From assembly GCA_024364735.1 (NCBI GenBank), contig JAGFNQ010000834.1, positions 80,297-144,296 of the forward strand: DNA of 64,000 nucleotides, in the 5' to 3' direction. Position 1 is the stretch's first letter, and the number at the start of each line of letters is the position of its first letter. A model generated the notes under the pieces. The model saw nothing but the letters and a program-made list of their open reading frames with translations. It did not search any database and was not told where the DNA came from. This document shows positions 20,591-32,091 of the stretch, piece by piece. The translations under genes were made by a program, and so were the position numbers. Source of the DNA: Boesenbergia rotunda (taxonomy: Eukaryota > Streptophyta > Magnoliopsida > Zingiberales > Zingiberaceae).

Positions 20591-22148
20591 TTAAAATATT
20601 AAATTTGATATCAAATCCACACCAAACCATGCCAACCAATACACCAAAATCTATCCCAAATTTAGTGTGATGAATAGTGCATCACCATATTTGGTGATGC
20701 ATTATTCATGACACCATATTTGGTGTTGAAATTTTTTAATTTTTTTTAATATTTAAAAATTCTTATTATATTATATAATTAATAAAATCAAATATAATAT
20801 ATATTATTAATTATTATATTATTAAATATCATTAATAAAAATTAATTTATACTAATTATTTTTTTCATAATTATTTAAAAATATTAATTATTTATTATAA
20901 ATATAAATTAAAAAAATATAATAACGTATTTTAATTTTATTAAACATAATTATAAAGATTCAATTTAATAAAAAATTTATTTATCAAGCATATTTCAATT
21001 ATAATTATATTTATAAATTATATCACTAATTAAAAATATATATATATATAATAATTAAAATTAAGTGTTATTGTTTGTTTTAAATAAAAATTAATAATTA
21101 TGTTAATTTTGTGTGATTTTAAAATAGTTTTATATAGACTAGTTGGATGTAAAATTTTTAAAGATTAACTTATTAAATTAAATAAAATATTAATTTTAAA
21201 TATAATAAGTATCATATAACGTGGATAATTAAATTTTGAATAAGACGAAATATAATATTTTAAGAAATATTCCTTTTTGATATGATATGGTGTTAGTGGA
21301 TTGGAGCTAAAATAGTGTTTGGTGTTGAAATTATACTATTTTAGTGTGAAATTGATATTAAATATGGTATTTGAGGTTGGAGATGATTTGCTTTAATACC
21401 CGTACTTGGCAAAAGGTGCCACCTTTCAAGACGCTTTTACAAGATTCGAGGAGAAAGATGATCTTTATTTAGGTCTATTTCAAGATGATTACAACGTTTG
21501 TTTATTGGAAAATAATTTATTTATAAAAATATTTTTTTAAAAACTCTACAAAGAAATAAAAGTATTCTTTTTTGTGTTTGGATGTGTTAATGAAATTGGG
21601 ATGTTTATATAAGTAGATGCATTTTTACTAGTTAAGGAGAAGTAGTAAATGATTAATAATTTTTCATCTAAAAGAAGTGATGCGGGTTCGTCAGAATAAG
21701 TGCATAATTTTTTATTCGGACTTGACTCTATCTGCGTTCACTTGTCCAGAACTTGAAGGTTTCGTAATTGCCAAATTTCGAGCTCAATCAACAGCATTTA
21801 AGCCCGTTTTAGAGCTTTCAAATAATTTTTACTATTTTTAGTAAGTTGCGTATTTTGAGTTTTTAGGTTGTTTTTGATATTGTTAACTTGCAAATTAGAA
21901 TATTAAGTCTATTTATGCATTTTGAGATATTTTTTTAATTCGTTTTTTTAACCGTTGTCTCCTTCTTGGAATGAGATATTTCCTTTATTTTTTTCAAAAA
22001 TATTCGTGCATGAGTTAATGGAATTAATAGTTGTCCACTGAGTCGGGAACATTTCTTGAATCTGCAGGTATTTGAGTTCATCAGACAACCTAACAAATAT
22101 ACTTCAGTCATTCTGATACTGTATCATATACCTCTTCTATATCTTTTA
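20591..22148. other. AT-rich intergenic DNA with MITE-like hairpin
   Basis: No gene seen. A hairpin at 20670-20709 has 17-nt arms (one mismatch) around the loop ATATTT, with repeated 'CACCATATTTGGTG' words nearby. Repeated 'TTTGGTGTTGAAATT' words at about 20718 and 21327 suggest an old MITE whose ends I cannot fix. Confidence 0.45.
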
Positions 22149-22158
22149 GCTAAATATA

Positions 22159-23819
22159 GAGAAAATTTATTAAAATATCCCTAAAATTTCAATCGAGACC
22201 AAATTATATCCCTAAAGTTTGTTCGGACTCATTTACGTCCTTCTTGTTTTATAAAGTATCTCAAATATATCCCTACCGTCAACTCTTCGTTATCTATAAC
22301 AGAATCTCTATCACGTGAGGCGAACGTAAGATAAAATTTGTTCTTGGCAACGGAATGGACGCTCACGTGAGATCAACGTGACCTAATTAAAAACCTCACC
22401 TACTGGCAACTAAACCTCACCCTCACCACCTGCTCTCCATTGAGATAATTCCTCTCCATCGTGAATCGCTCGCCGTAGCTCAGCTGCATCGGAGATGCCG
22501 GAGTTGTAATCCGCGGCCGCAATGCGGTGTTTTTGACGCTCAAGTAGGGCGGGAAGAAGGCATCCAGGCTGAGATCGGTGGGGAACTCGACGCCGGAGAA
22601 GTTGTAGCCCACGTGCAGGTCGCTCCCATCGATGAGCACACGGCCGTCGCGGAGAAGCACGGCGGTGGAGTGGTAGAGCCGCGGCTTGGACGCCGCGCTC
22701 TGCTCCTCGAATCGTGCCCCTGCTGGAGCCGCTGGACGGTACCCGACCTGAGCCATCACCGGGCTTTGACCGAGCTCCCACCCCGCCGTGTCGGATGTCG
22801 CCCCGTTGACTAAGAGCACCTCGCTGGAGGGAAGCAACACCATGTCGCCCATGACCGTGGGCCCTGGCATCGCCTCCATGGCCCGCTGCGCTGCTGCGTC
22901 CGTGATCTTGATGCGCCCGCATGTGTCGAGCGCCCGACGATAGTTCCGGTTAATCTTAGCATCCAAGTACGCGCCCCGCAGAGCGTCGCTGCACACCAGC
23001 ACCTCCGCCTCCATTGGCGCCGGCGCGAGCGGAAGAAGCACCGACGAACCGATGCTCGAGTAGTTCCTCGGCTCACCGCCGGGCATTAGCGGATACGTTC
23101 AAACCACCCTATTCTTCAGTAGTCGAGCAGGACAACGCGGTTGTTGGCGAATACAAAAAGGTTGTCGTCGATGTTGAGGTGGACAAAGGGGTAGAGGTTG
23201 TCCTCGACAGCGTCCTTGGTCTCGGTTAGGAAGCGGAAGGAAATGGCGGCGGAGTCTGAGGTGCTCTTCTTGGGGAAAAACTCATAGCTAAACTGTTTGC
23301 GACCGCCGACAAAGACGGTGCGGCCGTCCGGGAGAGTTTGGTTGGAGGCATACCATCACTTGCACGGAGAGGGCGTCGGGGGACTCCTCCCAGTCACACG
23401 TACCGTCGTCGCAGGGGTGGAAGGTGCGGACGACACGCTCGCCATCGTTGTAGCCGCCGGTCTGGAGGAGGGTGCCGTCGGGGGCAAGGGAGCTGGAGGA
23501 GCACCAGATGTCGGTGAGGACGGTGAGTTGGCGGAAGGAGTTGGTGGCGATGTCGTACTGGACCGAATGGTGGCGACGTCGTACTGGACCGAATGGGCGG
23601 CAACGTTGATCTCACGTAAGCCCATTCCGTTGCCAATAACAGATTTTATCTCACGTTCGCCTCACGTGACAGAGATTCTGTTATAGATAACGAAAAGTTG
23701 ATGGTAGAGATTTATTTGCGATACTTTATAAAATAAGAGGGACGTAAATGAGTCCGAACAAATTTTAGGGATATAATTTGGACTCGATTGAAACTTTAGG
23801 GATATTCATGAATTTTCTC
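22159..23819 (-). mobile_element. Pack-MULE carrying a GLOX gene fragment (1661 bp)
   Basis: Long terminal inverted repeats of about 220 bp (22159-22380 and 23600-23819) begin GAGAAAATTYAT and are roughly 88% alike by eye. Perfect 10-bp direct repeats GCTAAATATA flank them at 22149-22158 and 23820-23829. Long TIRs and 9-11-bp duplications are MULE hallmarks. The inside is not a transposase but about 1.2 kb of GC-rich host coding sequence, which makes it a Pack-MULE. No mudrA-like gene is present, so movement needed another element's transposase (inference). Confidence 0.93.
22400..23600 (-). pseudogene. Captured glyoxal/aldehyde oxidase GLOX-like fragment
   Basis: GLOX-type copper radical oxidases are secreted enzymes that oxidise aldehydes and make hydrogen peroxide. 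The minus strand encodes, in order, Kelch-like blades with LAPDGTLLQTGGYNDGER (about 23480-23430), a diverged ASNQTLPDGRTVFVGGR segment (about 23345-23290), LYPFVHLNIDDNLFVFANN (about 23190-23130) and a 228-residue open segment 23086-22400 with GSSVLLPL, GDMVLLPSSEVLLVNGA, LYHSTAVLLRDGRVL and the start of the C-terminal DUF1929 domain. Breaks are frameshifts near 23550 and 23350, a stop after VLLDY near 23117, and loss of the last part of DUF1929; the final TAG comes from sequence at the repeat edge. A short tandem duplication (CAGTACGAC twice) lies near 23570. No introns are seen. Confidence 0.88.
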
Positions 23820-24199
23820 GCTAAATATATATAAGCAATTACTGGAAAAGGATATGAATAAATTAGGGTGATGCGAGCCCGATATATGCTAATCCGAGCT
23901 AGCCCTCCTCTCCAATAATCTTAGGTTTCAGTGTCGAAGATATGGCACTATATCTGACACTAGAGGCCTCAAATATGTTGGATACGGTGGAAGGCACAAT
24001 AAAGCAATCTGGGAGATCTACGACACTTCTTTCTCCATTGCTCCTATTAGAAATTTGAGACCCACTAATTTCCTCAGAATTGATCTCTCATACAGCTTCC
24101 ATATCTGAAAAGGGAAAAATTCAAGCAGAGAGATTTGGATTTTGATCGATACAGATATGATGAAGGAAGAGGAATTTATTTATTATGGAAAATATTGCA

Positions 24200-24627
24200 T
24201 CATACCCAGAAGAGATATCTGTGTTCTTTCTGAAACGAATGATCTCCAGCATACCAAAGTTGAAGATGTCAGCTTTTGCAGAAAGCTCTTCTCTTGAAGC
24301 ACATTCTGGTGCACAATAACACCCTCTACAATGCTAAAACAATGTTTGAAATGATCACAGGGCACCTAATTCTTATTTGAGTCCACTTCATCTTATAACA
24401 TGCAAATTAACACGTGCAGTTTTTTCAGATAAGAAAGGTTTGATCCTCCAGAAGAACCTAGCTAGACCAAAATCACTAATATTCGGCTGAAATTTCTCAT
24501 CCAGGAGGATTTGACAGGCCTTGCTATCTCTATGGCAGATTGGCAGTCCTCGAATTGGAGTCCTCATGTAGATACTGCGATCATTCATGCTATATGCTGA
24601 TGAGGATTTCGCGTTTTTGAGTTCCAT
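24200..24627 (-). pseudogene. Receptor-like kinase domain remnant
   Basis: The minus strand keeps subdomain VIb-VII as CHRDSKACQILLDEKFQP then ISDFGLARFF (about 24540-24440), with the Asp of HRD and the DFG triplet. In a shifted frame it has an APE segment (CAPECASREELSAKADIFNFG, about 24300-24240) from subdomains VIII-IX. The Lys usual after HRD is replaced by Ser. Stops and a frameshift separate the two pieces, and the N-lobe is missing. The pattern fits a cysteine-rich receptor-like kinase, but only this fragment exists. Confidence 0.75.
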
Positions 24628-25186
24628 AACTAAATTAATTAGAATGATTTGAAGATTGCTACTGAAGGAATGTGAAGCTGCAAATTAGCTGGAGAACTAA
24701 TCCATTGATCCTTCTGTGTGAGTGTGTTTTCTTTTGTTCAATTCATGGATGATGGTGGAATTGACAATCTTTTGGTTTTTGTACCTCCAGCAAAATGCTG
24801 TTGAAGCAAAAAATGATAAGAAGCAAAGCTATTTAGACTCAAGTGTAGACGATAAATGATGATTACTGAGTTAGAGACGGGAGCTCTGGGGCAAGTTCAT
24901 CAAGTTGAATTTAATCTGGCCACCGCTTAAATAAATTTGAGATATATGTTCCATCAATCTCAAAGTACCCGATCTATCTTATTCATTATACACACCCAAT
25001 TTGAGGAGTAGTTTGGAGATCACTGAGCATGATTGATACCTTTAACCTTTTTCACCAATTAAAAGATGACCTACTGGAATTAGAATGACTGAATTATTCA
25101 AAACTGACCTTAATCCCCAAAAATCAAAATCCTATTTCTCCTAGGGACTCGGCCAAAAACATTTCTCTCTCAAGACCTTACCAAGT
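24628..25186. other. Intergenic DNA, nothing recognised
   Basis: No coding sequence, repeat or RNA signal that I can support. Confidence 0.4.
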
Positions 25187-25425
25187 TGTCATTCAACCTC
25201 TGATCAAGAGCTTCCAGTTTGCTTTTCAGCAAGGGAAAGAGGCAAAGGAGAGCTTCATGCGTGCTGTTGAACTTATTCATTCCTTTCATTACGAAGTTAA
25301 AAAGACTCTCATGATCAAGATTGACTTTGAAAAGGTCTTTGATAAAATCAACTGGACAAATTTGCCAGTGATTCGGAAGCTATGTGGGAGGAGGAGTTCC
25401 CTCCAAGGTGGATAAAAAATAACAC
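25187..25425 (+). mobile_element. L1-type LINE reverse transcriptase fragment
   Basis: The plus strand encodes QFAFQQGKEAKESFMRAVELI followed by KKTLMIKIDFEKVFDKINW, matching the L1 RT blocks in which a substituted FIxGR segment precedes KLDFEKAYDxxxW. The frame closes soon after, near 25414. Only about 75 codons remain; no ORF1, endonuclease or poly(A) tail is seen. Confidence 0.75.
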
Positions 25426-25639
25426 CTTCTGGTTCGATAGATGAGTAGATGACAGTGTGGAATATTTTCCCTAGCTTATTCAGAACGTGTGGTAATATTA
25501 GATAATTAGATTCTCAATTTTTTTTACATGCATGGATAATTTGCAAACCTAGAAAGGAAGGATGACAGTATTTCAGTAGAATTTAGTAGTTTGAGAGTCT
25601 AGTTATGGGCATCAATTGGCAAGTTCTCTTTAAAACCTT

Positions 25640-26864
25640 CCTGCCTATTATTGTCAATTGAAATATTATTCTAGCAATTAATCTCGTCCAACCGATTAGC
25701 CGCAGAATAGACGATGAGTAGATCGCCGATTTTTATGTTTATTATCGGGGTCCATGACTTCGATATCTTAAATACGAAGAGATTTTTGTACACATAATAG
25801 GTGGAGCCCATATTTATTTATAAGGGTTGGTGAGGTAGTTCAATGGTGATCCTTTAGTGGATTGGATCATCATTAATGGATCGGACTTTGATCTATTAGG
25901 TGGCCAAGACCCGACTTCTCCTCATGGTCCCTATTGTAACATATATATACCTCATGAGTCATGAGACCAAGACATCACAACATAACCTAAGCCTTAGATT
26001 ATTCTTCTCCCTCTCTTTCTCTCACCCAGGGTTGGCTGGCGGCAAAGAGTCCTTATGGGAGGTTGGCGCAACCTTGGAGAAAGGAAGAAGGTTTTCTCTC
26101 TTCTTCTTCATCCATCTTCCTCTTCTCTTCTTCGTGGTGTGCATAGCTTGAAGGAGATCTTCTCCTTGGTGGCCGGCGGTGCAAGGTGAAAGGGAAGAGA
26201 GGTGGGCGGCGCAAGGTTGGAAGAAGAGTTTCTCTTCTTTCTTTTGTGGGTGCCGCAAATAAGAGAGGAGGAGATAAAGGTGATCGGTTAGGGTTGGTTG
26301 AGGGAGAGAGTTCTCTTCTTCTTCTTCCTCTTCTTCTACTTCCTTCCTTTGCTCCTTGGTGGCCGGCGCAAGCTAGGAGGAAGGAGACTCTTCCTTGGTG
26401 GCCGGCAGCAACAACCCTAGAGGCTAGGGTTCGGCGCAAGTAGGAGAGAAGAAGAAAGTTGCCTTGGTGACTTCGTTTCTTGGAAGATCATCGTCCACTC
26501 GACGTCCAAGAAAAGGTTGGGTCATACAATAGAAGACCGCGAGGTAAACGAGAGGTATAACTTCTTGTTTTGGTTCCTTTGATCTTGTTTGATTATTGTT
26601 CATTATTTCATGTTGATAATTATCTTAGACCTCGATGATAAACACAAAAATCGACAATCCATTCATCGTCTATTCCGCGGCTAATCAGTTGGACGAGTTC
26701 GATTGCTTGAACAACAAGATTGTTCAAGCGGTCACTCGAATCGGTTAGCACGATGATGAGTCGGTTGTTTGGGAATTTATTCTCCATTCGGATTGGTTTC
26801 GATTAATGAAATTTTAATCTAGGGGCATGGAGAGGATTCCCATACGCAACCGTCAAAACCAACA
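25640..26864 (+). mobile_element. Copia 5' LTR (left end approximate)
   Basis: The right end is exact: ...AACCAACA at 26864 followed by the PBS. A TATA box (ATATATATACC) near 25938-25948 suits the LTR promoter, with the transcript leader after it. No gene is inside; frames in 26020-26440 are GA/CT-rich low-complexity sequence with repeated TCTTCTTC and GGTGGCCGGC words. The 5' end is not clear, partly because an inverted copy of the U5-like sequence sits near it (25683-25751). Confidence 0.65.
25683..26697. repeat. 70-bp inverted repeat inside the copia LTR
   Basis: Arms 25683-25751 and 26628-26697 match in inverted orientation at about 85% (shared CTCGTCCAACYGATTAGCCGC, GAATAGACGATGA, CGATTTTTRTGTTTAT). 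The loop is about 880 bp and includes the LTR promoter. Confidence 0.75.
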
Positions 26865-26866
26865 AT

Positions 26867-26878
26867 TGGTATCAGAGC
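26867..26878 (+). other. Primer binding site (initiator Met tRNA)
   Basis: TGGTATCAGAGC, the plant copia PBS, 2 bases after the LTR end at 26864. The leader continues to 27153 and resumes at about 31077 before gag. Confidence 0.9.
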
Positions 26879-27153
26879 GAAGTTTCTGATTTTGTGTGTT
26901 TTGGATTCGGTTACATTTTATGCATTTATCATATATTATATTATGCCGAATAATAGTAGGATATGCATAAGCTAACTCTTTGGTTGCAGACATGAGATCC
27001 GACTATTATGACTTAATATGTTGTGTATGTGATTGTGTGTGCATGTGTGTAATTTTATTTGAATCCTCGGGGTTGACGAGGCTAGATAGTATTTAATTTC
27101 TGTAATTAAATACAACAATTGTTTAGCCGCGCATTTTAGTTTACTTTCAATCT

Positions 27154-28983
27154 TGTCACGACCCCAGAGGCACATGCTTCCTCGAAAATCGGGCAGTATC
27201 TCCCCTGTACGACGGACAATATGGGACAAATATACATACACTCTCACCCATATAGCTTAGCCACATGTGGCTAGCATCACAATAAATAAAAGTAAACACA
27301 ACCACATAGTTCTTATATCAACAAAAGAAATAATGGGTGGCTCAGCCACCTTAGGCATAAAAGAAACCACAACTTAAAAAGAAACTCCATAACGAATAAA
27401 CCCGAACAATAAGACATGACTACAAATTCATCAATACCATACCAGAAAGTAAAATAAAATGCGGAAACAAAGAAACTACGGAGAACCAACTCTGAAACAA
27501 CTCCAAATAAAATAACCCGGTGGAACTGAGGGACCGAGGGGCTGGCAACTGGATCACCTCCTGGCTCCAAGCAAAATATCTACCTGCTACCTAAAACAAA
27601 AATGGGAGGTAGCGGTGGTAAATCCGGGCGGACTCTGCGAGTATATGAGTAGACAATAAGCATGACATAATAAAAGATATCTAAGTAGAGAAACAATAGA
27701 GTACAATCCATAAGAAATATAGAATCACCTAAACATGCATAACATATATAGAACAACATGTTATAAAAACCGAATAACAACTAAACAGACGTAAAATAAC
27801 GCAACAACAATAAAACCAAGATATAGATGCATGTCAATCAAATGCAACAACCATAGCTCATATAAATGCAACAATCACAAGAAAATGCATAAACGAAATA
27901 TGTATGCACATGATGCAATGACATGTGTCACCCCTGACGCCAATCAAGCTGCCAACACATCTCATCTGTGTGACCGAGTGGGTAGGGCTGTGATAACTGT
28001 ACGCACTCCAACAAATACCACAAAGATGTGGTTGAGTGGACAAGATGCTGAGGAGTCCACACTCCAGACCTCGGTACATAAGGAGAGCTATCAACAGCTA
28101 CAATATCCCTCGAAAACAACGGTGAGGGTGTCACTGTTTGCCTACAGCTGCAACATGTGTGGCATAACAGGACACTCTAGCAACTACCACGACAACAAGT
28201 GGTTGAGTGAATCGAGCAACAAAATGACTAACGACGGATTAACCATATGGAAGTCCAACAGTCGTTAGTATGCAATGTGCATATATGGTGCATGTTACAA
28301 GATGCACGAACAACCGGAGAAATAATGATGCAACCAAAATCCAACAAGTAAACGATGCATCAATACTAGATAGGATATTTCTAATGCCAAATAAACCTAT
28401 CTGTGTTTAATGGACTTCTAAGTACTCGCATACAAGCGGTACTTTATAGAACAGAAAACCAACAGAGGACTATACAGATACGAATTTGGAATACTCGAAG
28501 ATCAACGAAGAGTAAGTATCAACGGTGATGTTAAAATAACAAACAACAAGAAATAAGATCAAGCAACCTACTAGACATAATATAGTCATGCTTTAAGATA
28601 AAATGAACTACTCGAGTACAAAGGAGAAGTACCCGCCTTTTATTGAAGAATTTCATAAATGAGGACCTTCCACGACCCACCGAACGAGTCCGAATCATGG
28701 TCCTGAAATGACCGCCGATCCGAAGCTATCGCCAATCACACAGAGAGTGTGAGAAGGAAGTATTGCGGTGATTCGCGTGGAAGAGAAGAATCACCGGCCT
28801 TGGACTTGATCAGGGCTGAAGGAGAACTTACGGCGTCGGTTGGCTCACGCAAGGGTGGTGACGCGACAAGGGAAACAGGCGCTCGTCTTCTCGCTCAATC
28901 GAAGAAGACAAAGAGAAGAAGGAGGAGGAGGAGAAGTCTCGGTAGAGGGCTCGGCGTCGGGGAGAGGCGACGGCGTCGACGGT
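27154..28983 (+). mobile_element. Gypsy-like LTR family A, copy 2 (3' truncated)
   Basis: The segment begins TGTCACGACCCCAGAGG and shares ordered blocks with 16726-19570. It interrupts the leader of the copia element. Its 3' part is GA-rich (28900-28980), and it passes straight into family-B LTR sequence at about 28984 with no recognisable LTR end, so both are truncated at the junction. No gene found. Confidence 0.6.
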
Positions 28984-29320
28984 CCTAACTTGGAGGGTTA
29001 GGTGTGGAAAGTCCTAACTTGGAGGGTTAGGTGTGAAAAAGTCCTAGCTTGGAGGGCTAGGTGTGAAAAGTTCTAACTTGGAGGGTTAGGTGTGGAAAAG
29101 TCCTAGCTTGAAGCGCTAGGTGGATGAAATCCTAACTTGGAGGGTTAGGTGTGGAAAAGTCCTAGCTTGGAGAGCTAGGTGGATGAAATCCTAACTTGGA
29201 GGGTTAGGTGTGGATAAAATCCTAACTTGGAGGGTTAGGTGTGGATAAAATTCTAGCTTGGAGGGCTAGGTGTGGAAATTCTTAACTCGGAGGGTTAGGT
29301 GATTGGAAATCTTGGTGAGT
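28984..29320. repeat. Tandem hairpin array with matched arm changes
   Basis: Eleven units of about 19 nt plus a spacer of about 8-12 nt (mostly TGTGGAAAAG or TGGATGAAAT). The loop TTGGAGG is nearly constant. The stem is CCTAAC/GTTAGG in seven units and CCTAGC/GCTAGG in four, and the inner pair changes on both arms together in every unit. Units with CTGGTGAGTGAAGCCAG-like stems follow at 29310-29380. Confidence 0.9.
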
Positions 29321-29462
29321 GAAGCCGGGTCCTGGTGAGTGAAGGCAGGTTGACTGAAGTCCTGGTGAGTGAAGCTAGGCACGGAGTCTTGGTCCGAGGG
29401 ACTGAGCATGAGTCAGGGGAGGCTGGGAGCCAGTTATCTTGACTTAGAGTGGGTTTGGCCTA

Positions 29463-30065
29463 GCCTGGATCGGTCTGGTGACCGATCAGGGAAGTTGGCA
29501 CGGAGTTCCCTCGTGGATCGGTCTGGTGACCGATCCAGCGATGTCTGATCGGTCTGGTGACCGATCAGGGAACATACGGTGACTTTGGCAAACCTAGTGA
29601 TCGGCTCCTGATCGGTTTGGTGACCGATCAGGGAGCATACAGTGAGTTTGTAAAACTTTCTGTGCGGCTCCTGATCGGTCTGGTGACCGATCAGGGTTAC
29701 TATTCAGATCGTTCTGGTGAACGATCAAATGTCGCAAGTTCCTCACTATGACCGATCAGGATGGAGCCTGATCGGTCTGAGCATGTCCTGATCGGTCTGG
29801 TGACCGATTAGGAGATTTGGACTGCGAAGCTGGGAAATCACCCTGCAAAGATGTGGATCGGTCTGGTGACCAATCCACGACTTGGGATCGGCCTGGTGAT
29901 CGGTCCCGGAGAAGTCGCGATTTCTGATTAAGCGTTGGGGACCGATCAGGATGGAGCCTGATCGGTCTGAACCCAGCCTGATCGGTCTGGTGACCGATCA
30001 GGAGTCACTCTGATCGGTCCGGTGACCGATCAGGAGTCACTCTGATCGGTCCGGTGACCGATCAG
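29463..30065. repeat. Array of 25-nt palindromes CCTGATCGGTC...GACCGATCAGG
   Basis: At least ten copies of GATCGGTC-TGGT-GACCGATC or its half occur at irregular spacing, with several half-sites (for example 29940-29975). The spacers are unrelated to each other. It is a constant feature of LTR family B (see 53080-53525). Confidence 0.9.
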
Positions 30066-31412
30066 TAGCTGGCAGCTTTAATTCAAAAACGCTGTCAGAG
30101 CTCTGATTTCGTCTGTTTCTCTGCTGATTCGCTACTGATTTCTGCTCCTAACTACTGATTGTTGATACTCTGTTGATTTGATGAGCTAATGAGCTGCTAA
30201 GTGTGCAGGTAAGTCAGGTTTACTTCAAGGGAGTCAAACTGAGGCTTTTGCTACGTCAGTTTGGGCAGGTTTCCATCTTAGGTTGCAACGGATGTTGGCG
30301 CTGTTGGAGCTACAGACTGGAGCTCGTCTGAGGGAAGCTCAGGGAGTCCAGGAGAGCTCAGTGGTAGGTGAGCAGTTGCAGGTTAGCAGCTGGGAGCTGC
30401 AGAGAGGTGGTTGTGACCTGGCGATCAGTGGGAGAGGTTTAAGGGCTTGGTAGCGATGAAGCCTAAACAACACTTGATCGATTCTTCTTGCGACATCTCT
30501 TGTTCTGCTTGTGTGATTACTCTGATCCATCTCTTGAGCAACTCTACTATGAATCTTGAGCAACCTTGTGATACTTGAGCACTTGGAAGAGAAACAAGGA
30601 GCTTGGCGAGTCCATCACCGAAAAGACACGAAGAAGGGAGTTCTTGCGTGAGATCTGTGCTGAGTAGAGCTCGGTGAGAAGTTTGCTTGTGTTCTTGCGG
30701 TTCTAAGTGCTCAGTAAGGCTTCTTCTTGTGTTTCCTGTACTTAATACTTCATCATCTTGAAACGCTGTGGAGAGGTTACTCCACCGAGAAGGAGGTTAC
30801 ATTCTATCCGAATTTTCCGGTGCTTGATCTGTCGACGATCAAGGGATCGCCCACCTCACAGGCACGCCAAGGAGTAGGAGCAAGTTATCCCCGAACCTTG
30901 TAAATGATTCTTGTTAGCGTTTGTAGTTTGCTTTCCATTTTTGCATTTATACTCTGTTTTGTTCTTGCTTCCGCTGTTGCTGCTAACATTCAAGTGCAGT
31001 AATCCTAAAAGCGAAAGAAGTTTTGTGTCTAGCTATATTCACCCCCCCCCTCTTTATCCATCCAAGTTCCCCATCAGAAGGGACATAATCCTTGATAATT
31101 GTCTTAGTATCGTGTAATGGTGAACACTTAGATGCATTTAATAGTATCCTCCCTATCGGAGTTACTACTATTATTTGTAGGACCGAAGAGGAACCAACTA
31201 TTAATTTTATTTGTCAAAAAGTTAAGTTGACAAGATAATAAAATTAATGGGTAAAACCTTCTCTTACAAATGTAGAATTCGTATACATCCACACTATCGT
31301 GGCATATGATATTCTCGGTGTTTGTTGATTTTAAAATTTTATTGTTTGAGGAATCAATAATTTTTTGAAATCTAATGTATTGATCATTGTGATTCTCAAG
31401 AAAATTTCAAAA

Positions 31413-32080
31413 ATGGCTTTTAGCCCACTTGCTGTAATATTGAAAGAAAACAAACTTACTGACCCTAACTATATTGATTGGAAATGGAACCTGGACATTA
31501 TCTTGACTGCTGAAAAGTATAAATTTGTACTCTTTGAGGACTATCCTAAAAAGCCTAGCGAGAATTCTAGTGAAGAGGAGAAGAAACGTTATAAGAAGTA
31601 GGTGAAGACAGATGAGATGGCGCAATGCTACATTTTGGCTTCTATGTCAAATGTGCTGCAACATCAACATCAGGTCATGGCTACTGCTTATGATATGATG
31701 CTCAATCTCAAGGAACTCTTCGGACACCAGAATTGGGCTGCTAGGCAAGAAGCGATGAGAAACTTGATGACGACTACCATGGTTGAGGGAACACCCATGA
31801 GAGATCATGTTCTCAAAATGATAGCACATTTGAATGAAATAGAAGTCCTTGGAGCGGAGATCGATGGGAAAATCCAAGTCGATATCATTCTCCTATCTCT
31901 ACCTAGGAGTTTTGAGCAGTTTCGTCTAAACTATAATATGAACAAATGTACATATTTGTTGGCGGAATTTCTGACAGAACTCCAGGCGGCAGAGAGGCAG
32001 ACTGGACACTGGAAGGCGGACTATCCCCATCGTCAGGAGAAAAATAAAGGTATATCTTTTGTTGAAACGTGTTTAGCGGT
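31413..32080 (+). pseudogene. Ty1/copia gag, truncated
   Basis: Gag of the copia element whose LTR ends at 26864. The ATG at 31413 starts a UBN2-type Gag (NYIDWKWNLDIIL; AWAARQEAMRNLM-like stretch near 31735; LPRSFEQFRLNYN near 31905). A TAG at 31599 replaces a usual Trp. The zinc-knuckle region is mostly deleted: sequence jumps from AAERQT to GHWKADYP near 32000. The start of the protease-proximal segment (FVETCLAV) is reached before the frame runs into the LTR at about 32092. Pol is absent. Confidence 0.85.
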
Positions 32081-32091
32081 GTTTCCCGTGC

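Larger units (their letters stand above)
28984..31076 (+). mobile_element. LTR family B, copy 2 (5' truncated)
   Basis: Plus-orientation relative of the solo LTR at 52248-54239. It has the same order of modules: hairpin array, palindrome array, unique part, a GGATCGCCCACCTCACAGGC block, a C-run and an end CCATCA at 31076 (the other copy ends CCAACA). The expected TGTTGATGCAG start is absent. It lies within the copia element whose gag starts at 31413. Confidence 0.75.

Noticed and set aside
19727..21390. Inverted ATCATCTCCAACC / GGTTGGAGATGAT pair as a 1.66-kb transposon
   Set aside because: Only about 13 bp match, no target duplication, and the pair would enclose the U2 locus; likely two unrelated MITE ends.
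22410..22922. 170-codon minus-strand frame
   Set aside because: Out-of-frame shadow of the GLOX fragment, His/Arg/Gly-rich without motif.
23297..23686. 129-codon plus-strand frame in the Pack-MULE
   Set aside because: Antisense of the GLOX fragment and TIR.
25833..25870. tRNA-like GGTAGTTCAATGGT
   Set aside because: No acceptor stem or anticodon arm can be formed; it lies in a copia LTR.
29463..30065. CRISPR-like look (25-nt palindromic repeats with unlike spacers)
   Set aside because: Spacing is irregular, repeats include half-sites, and the context is a plant LTR with no cas genes.
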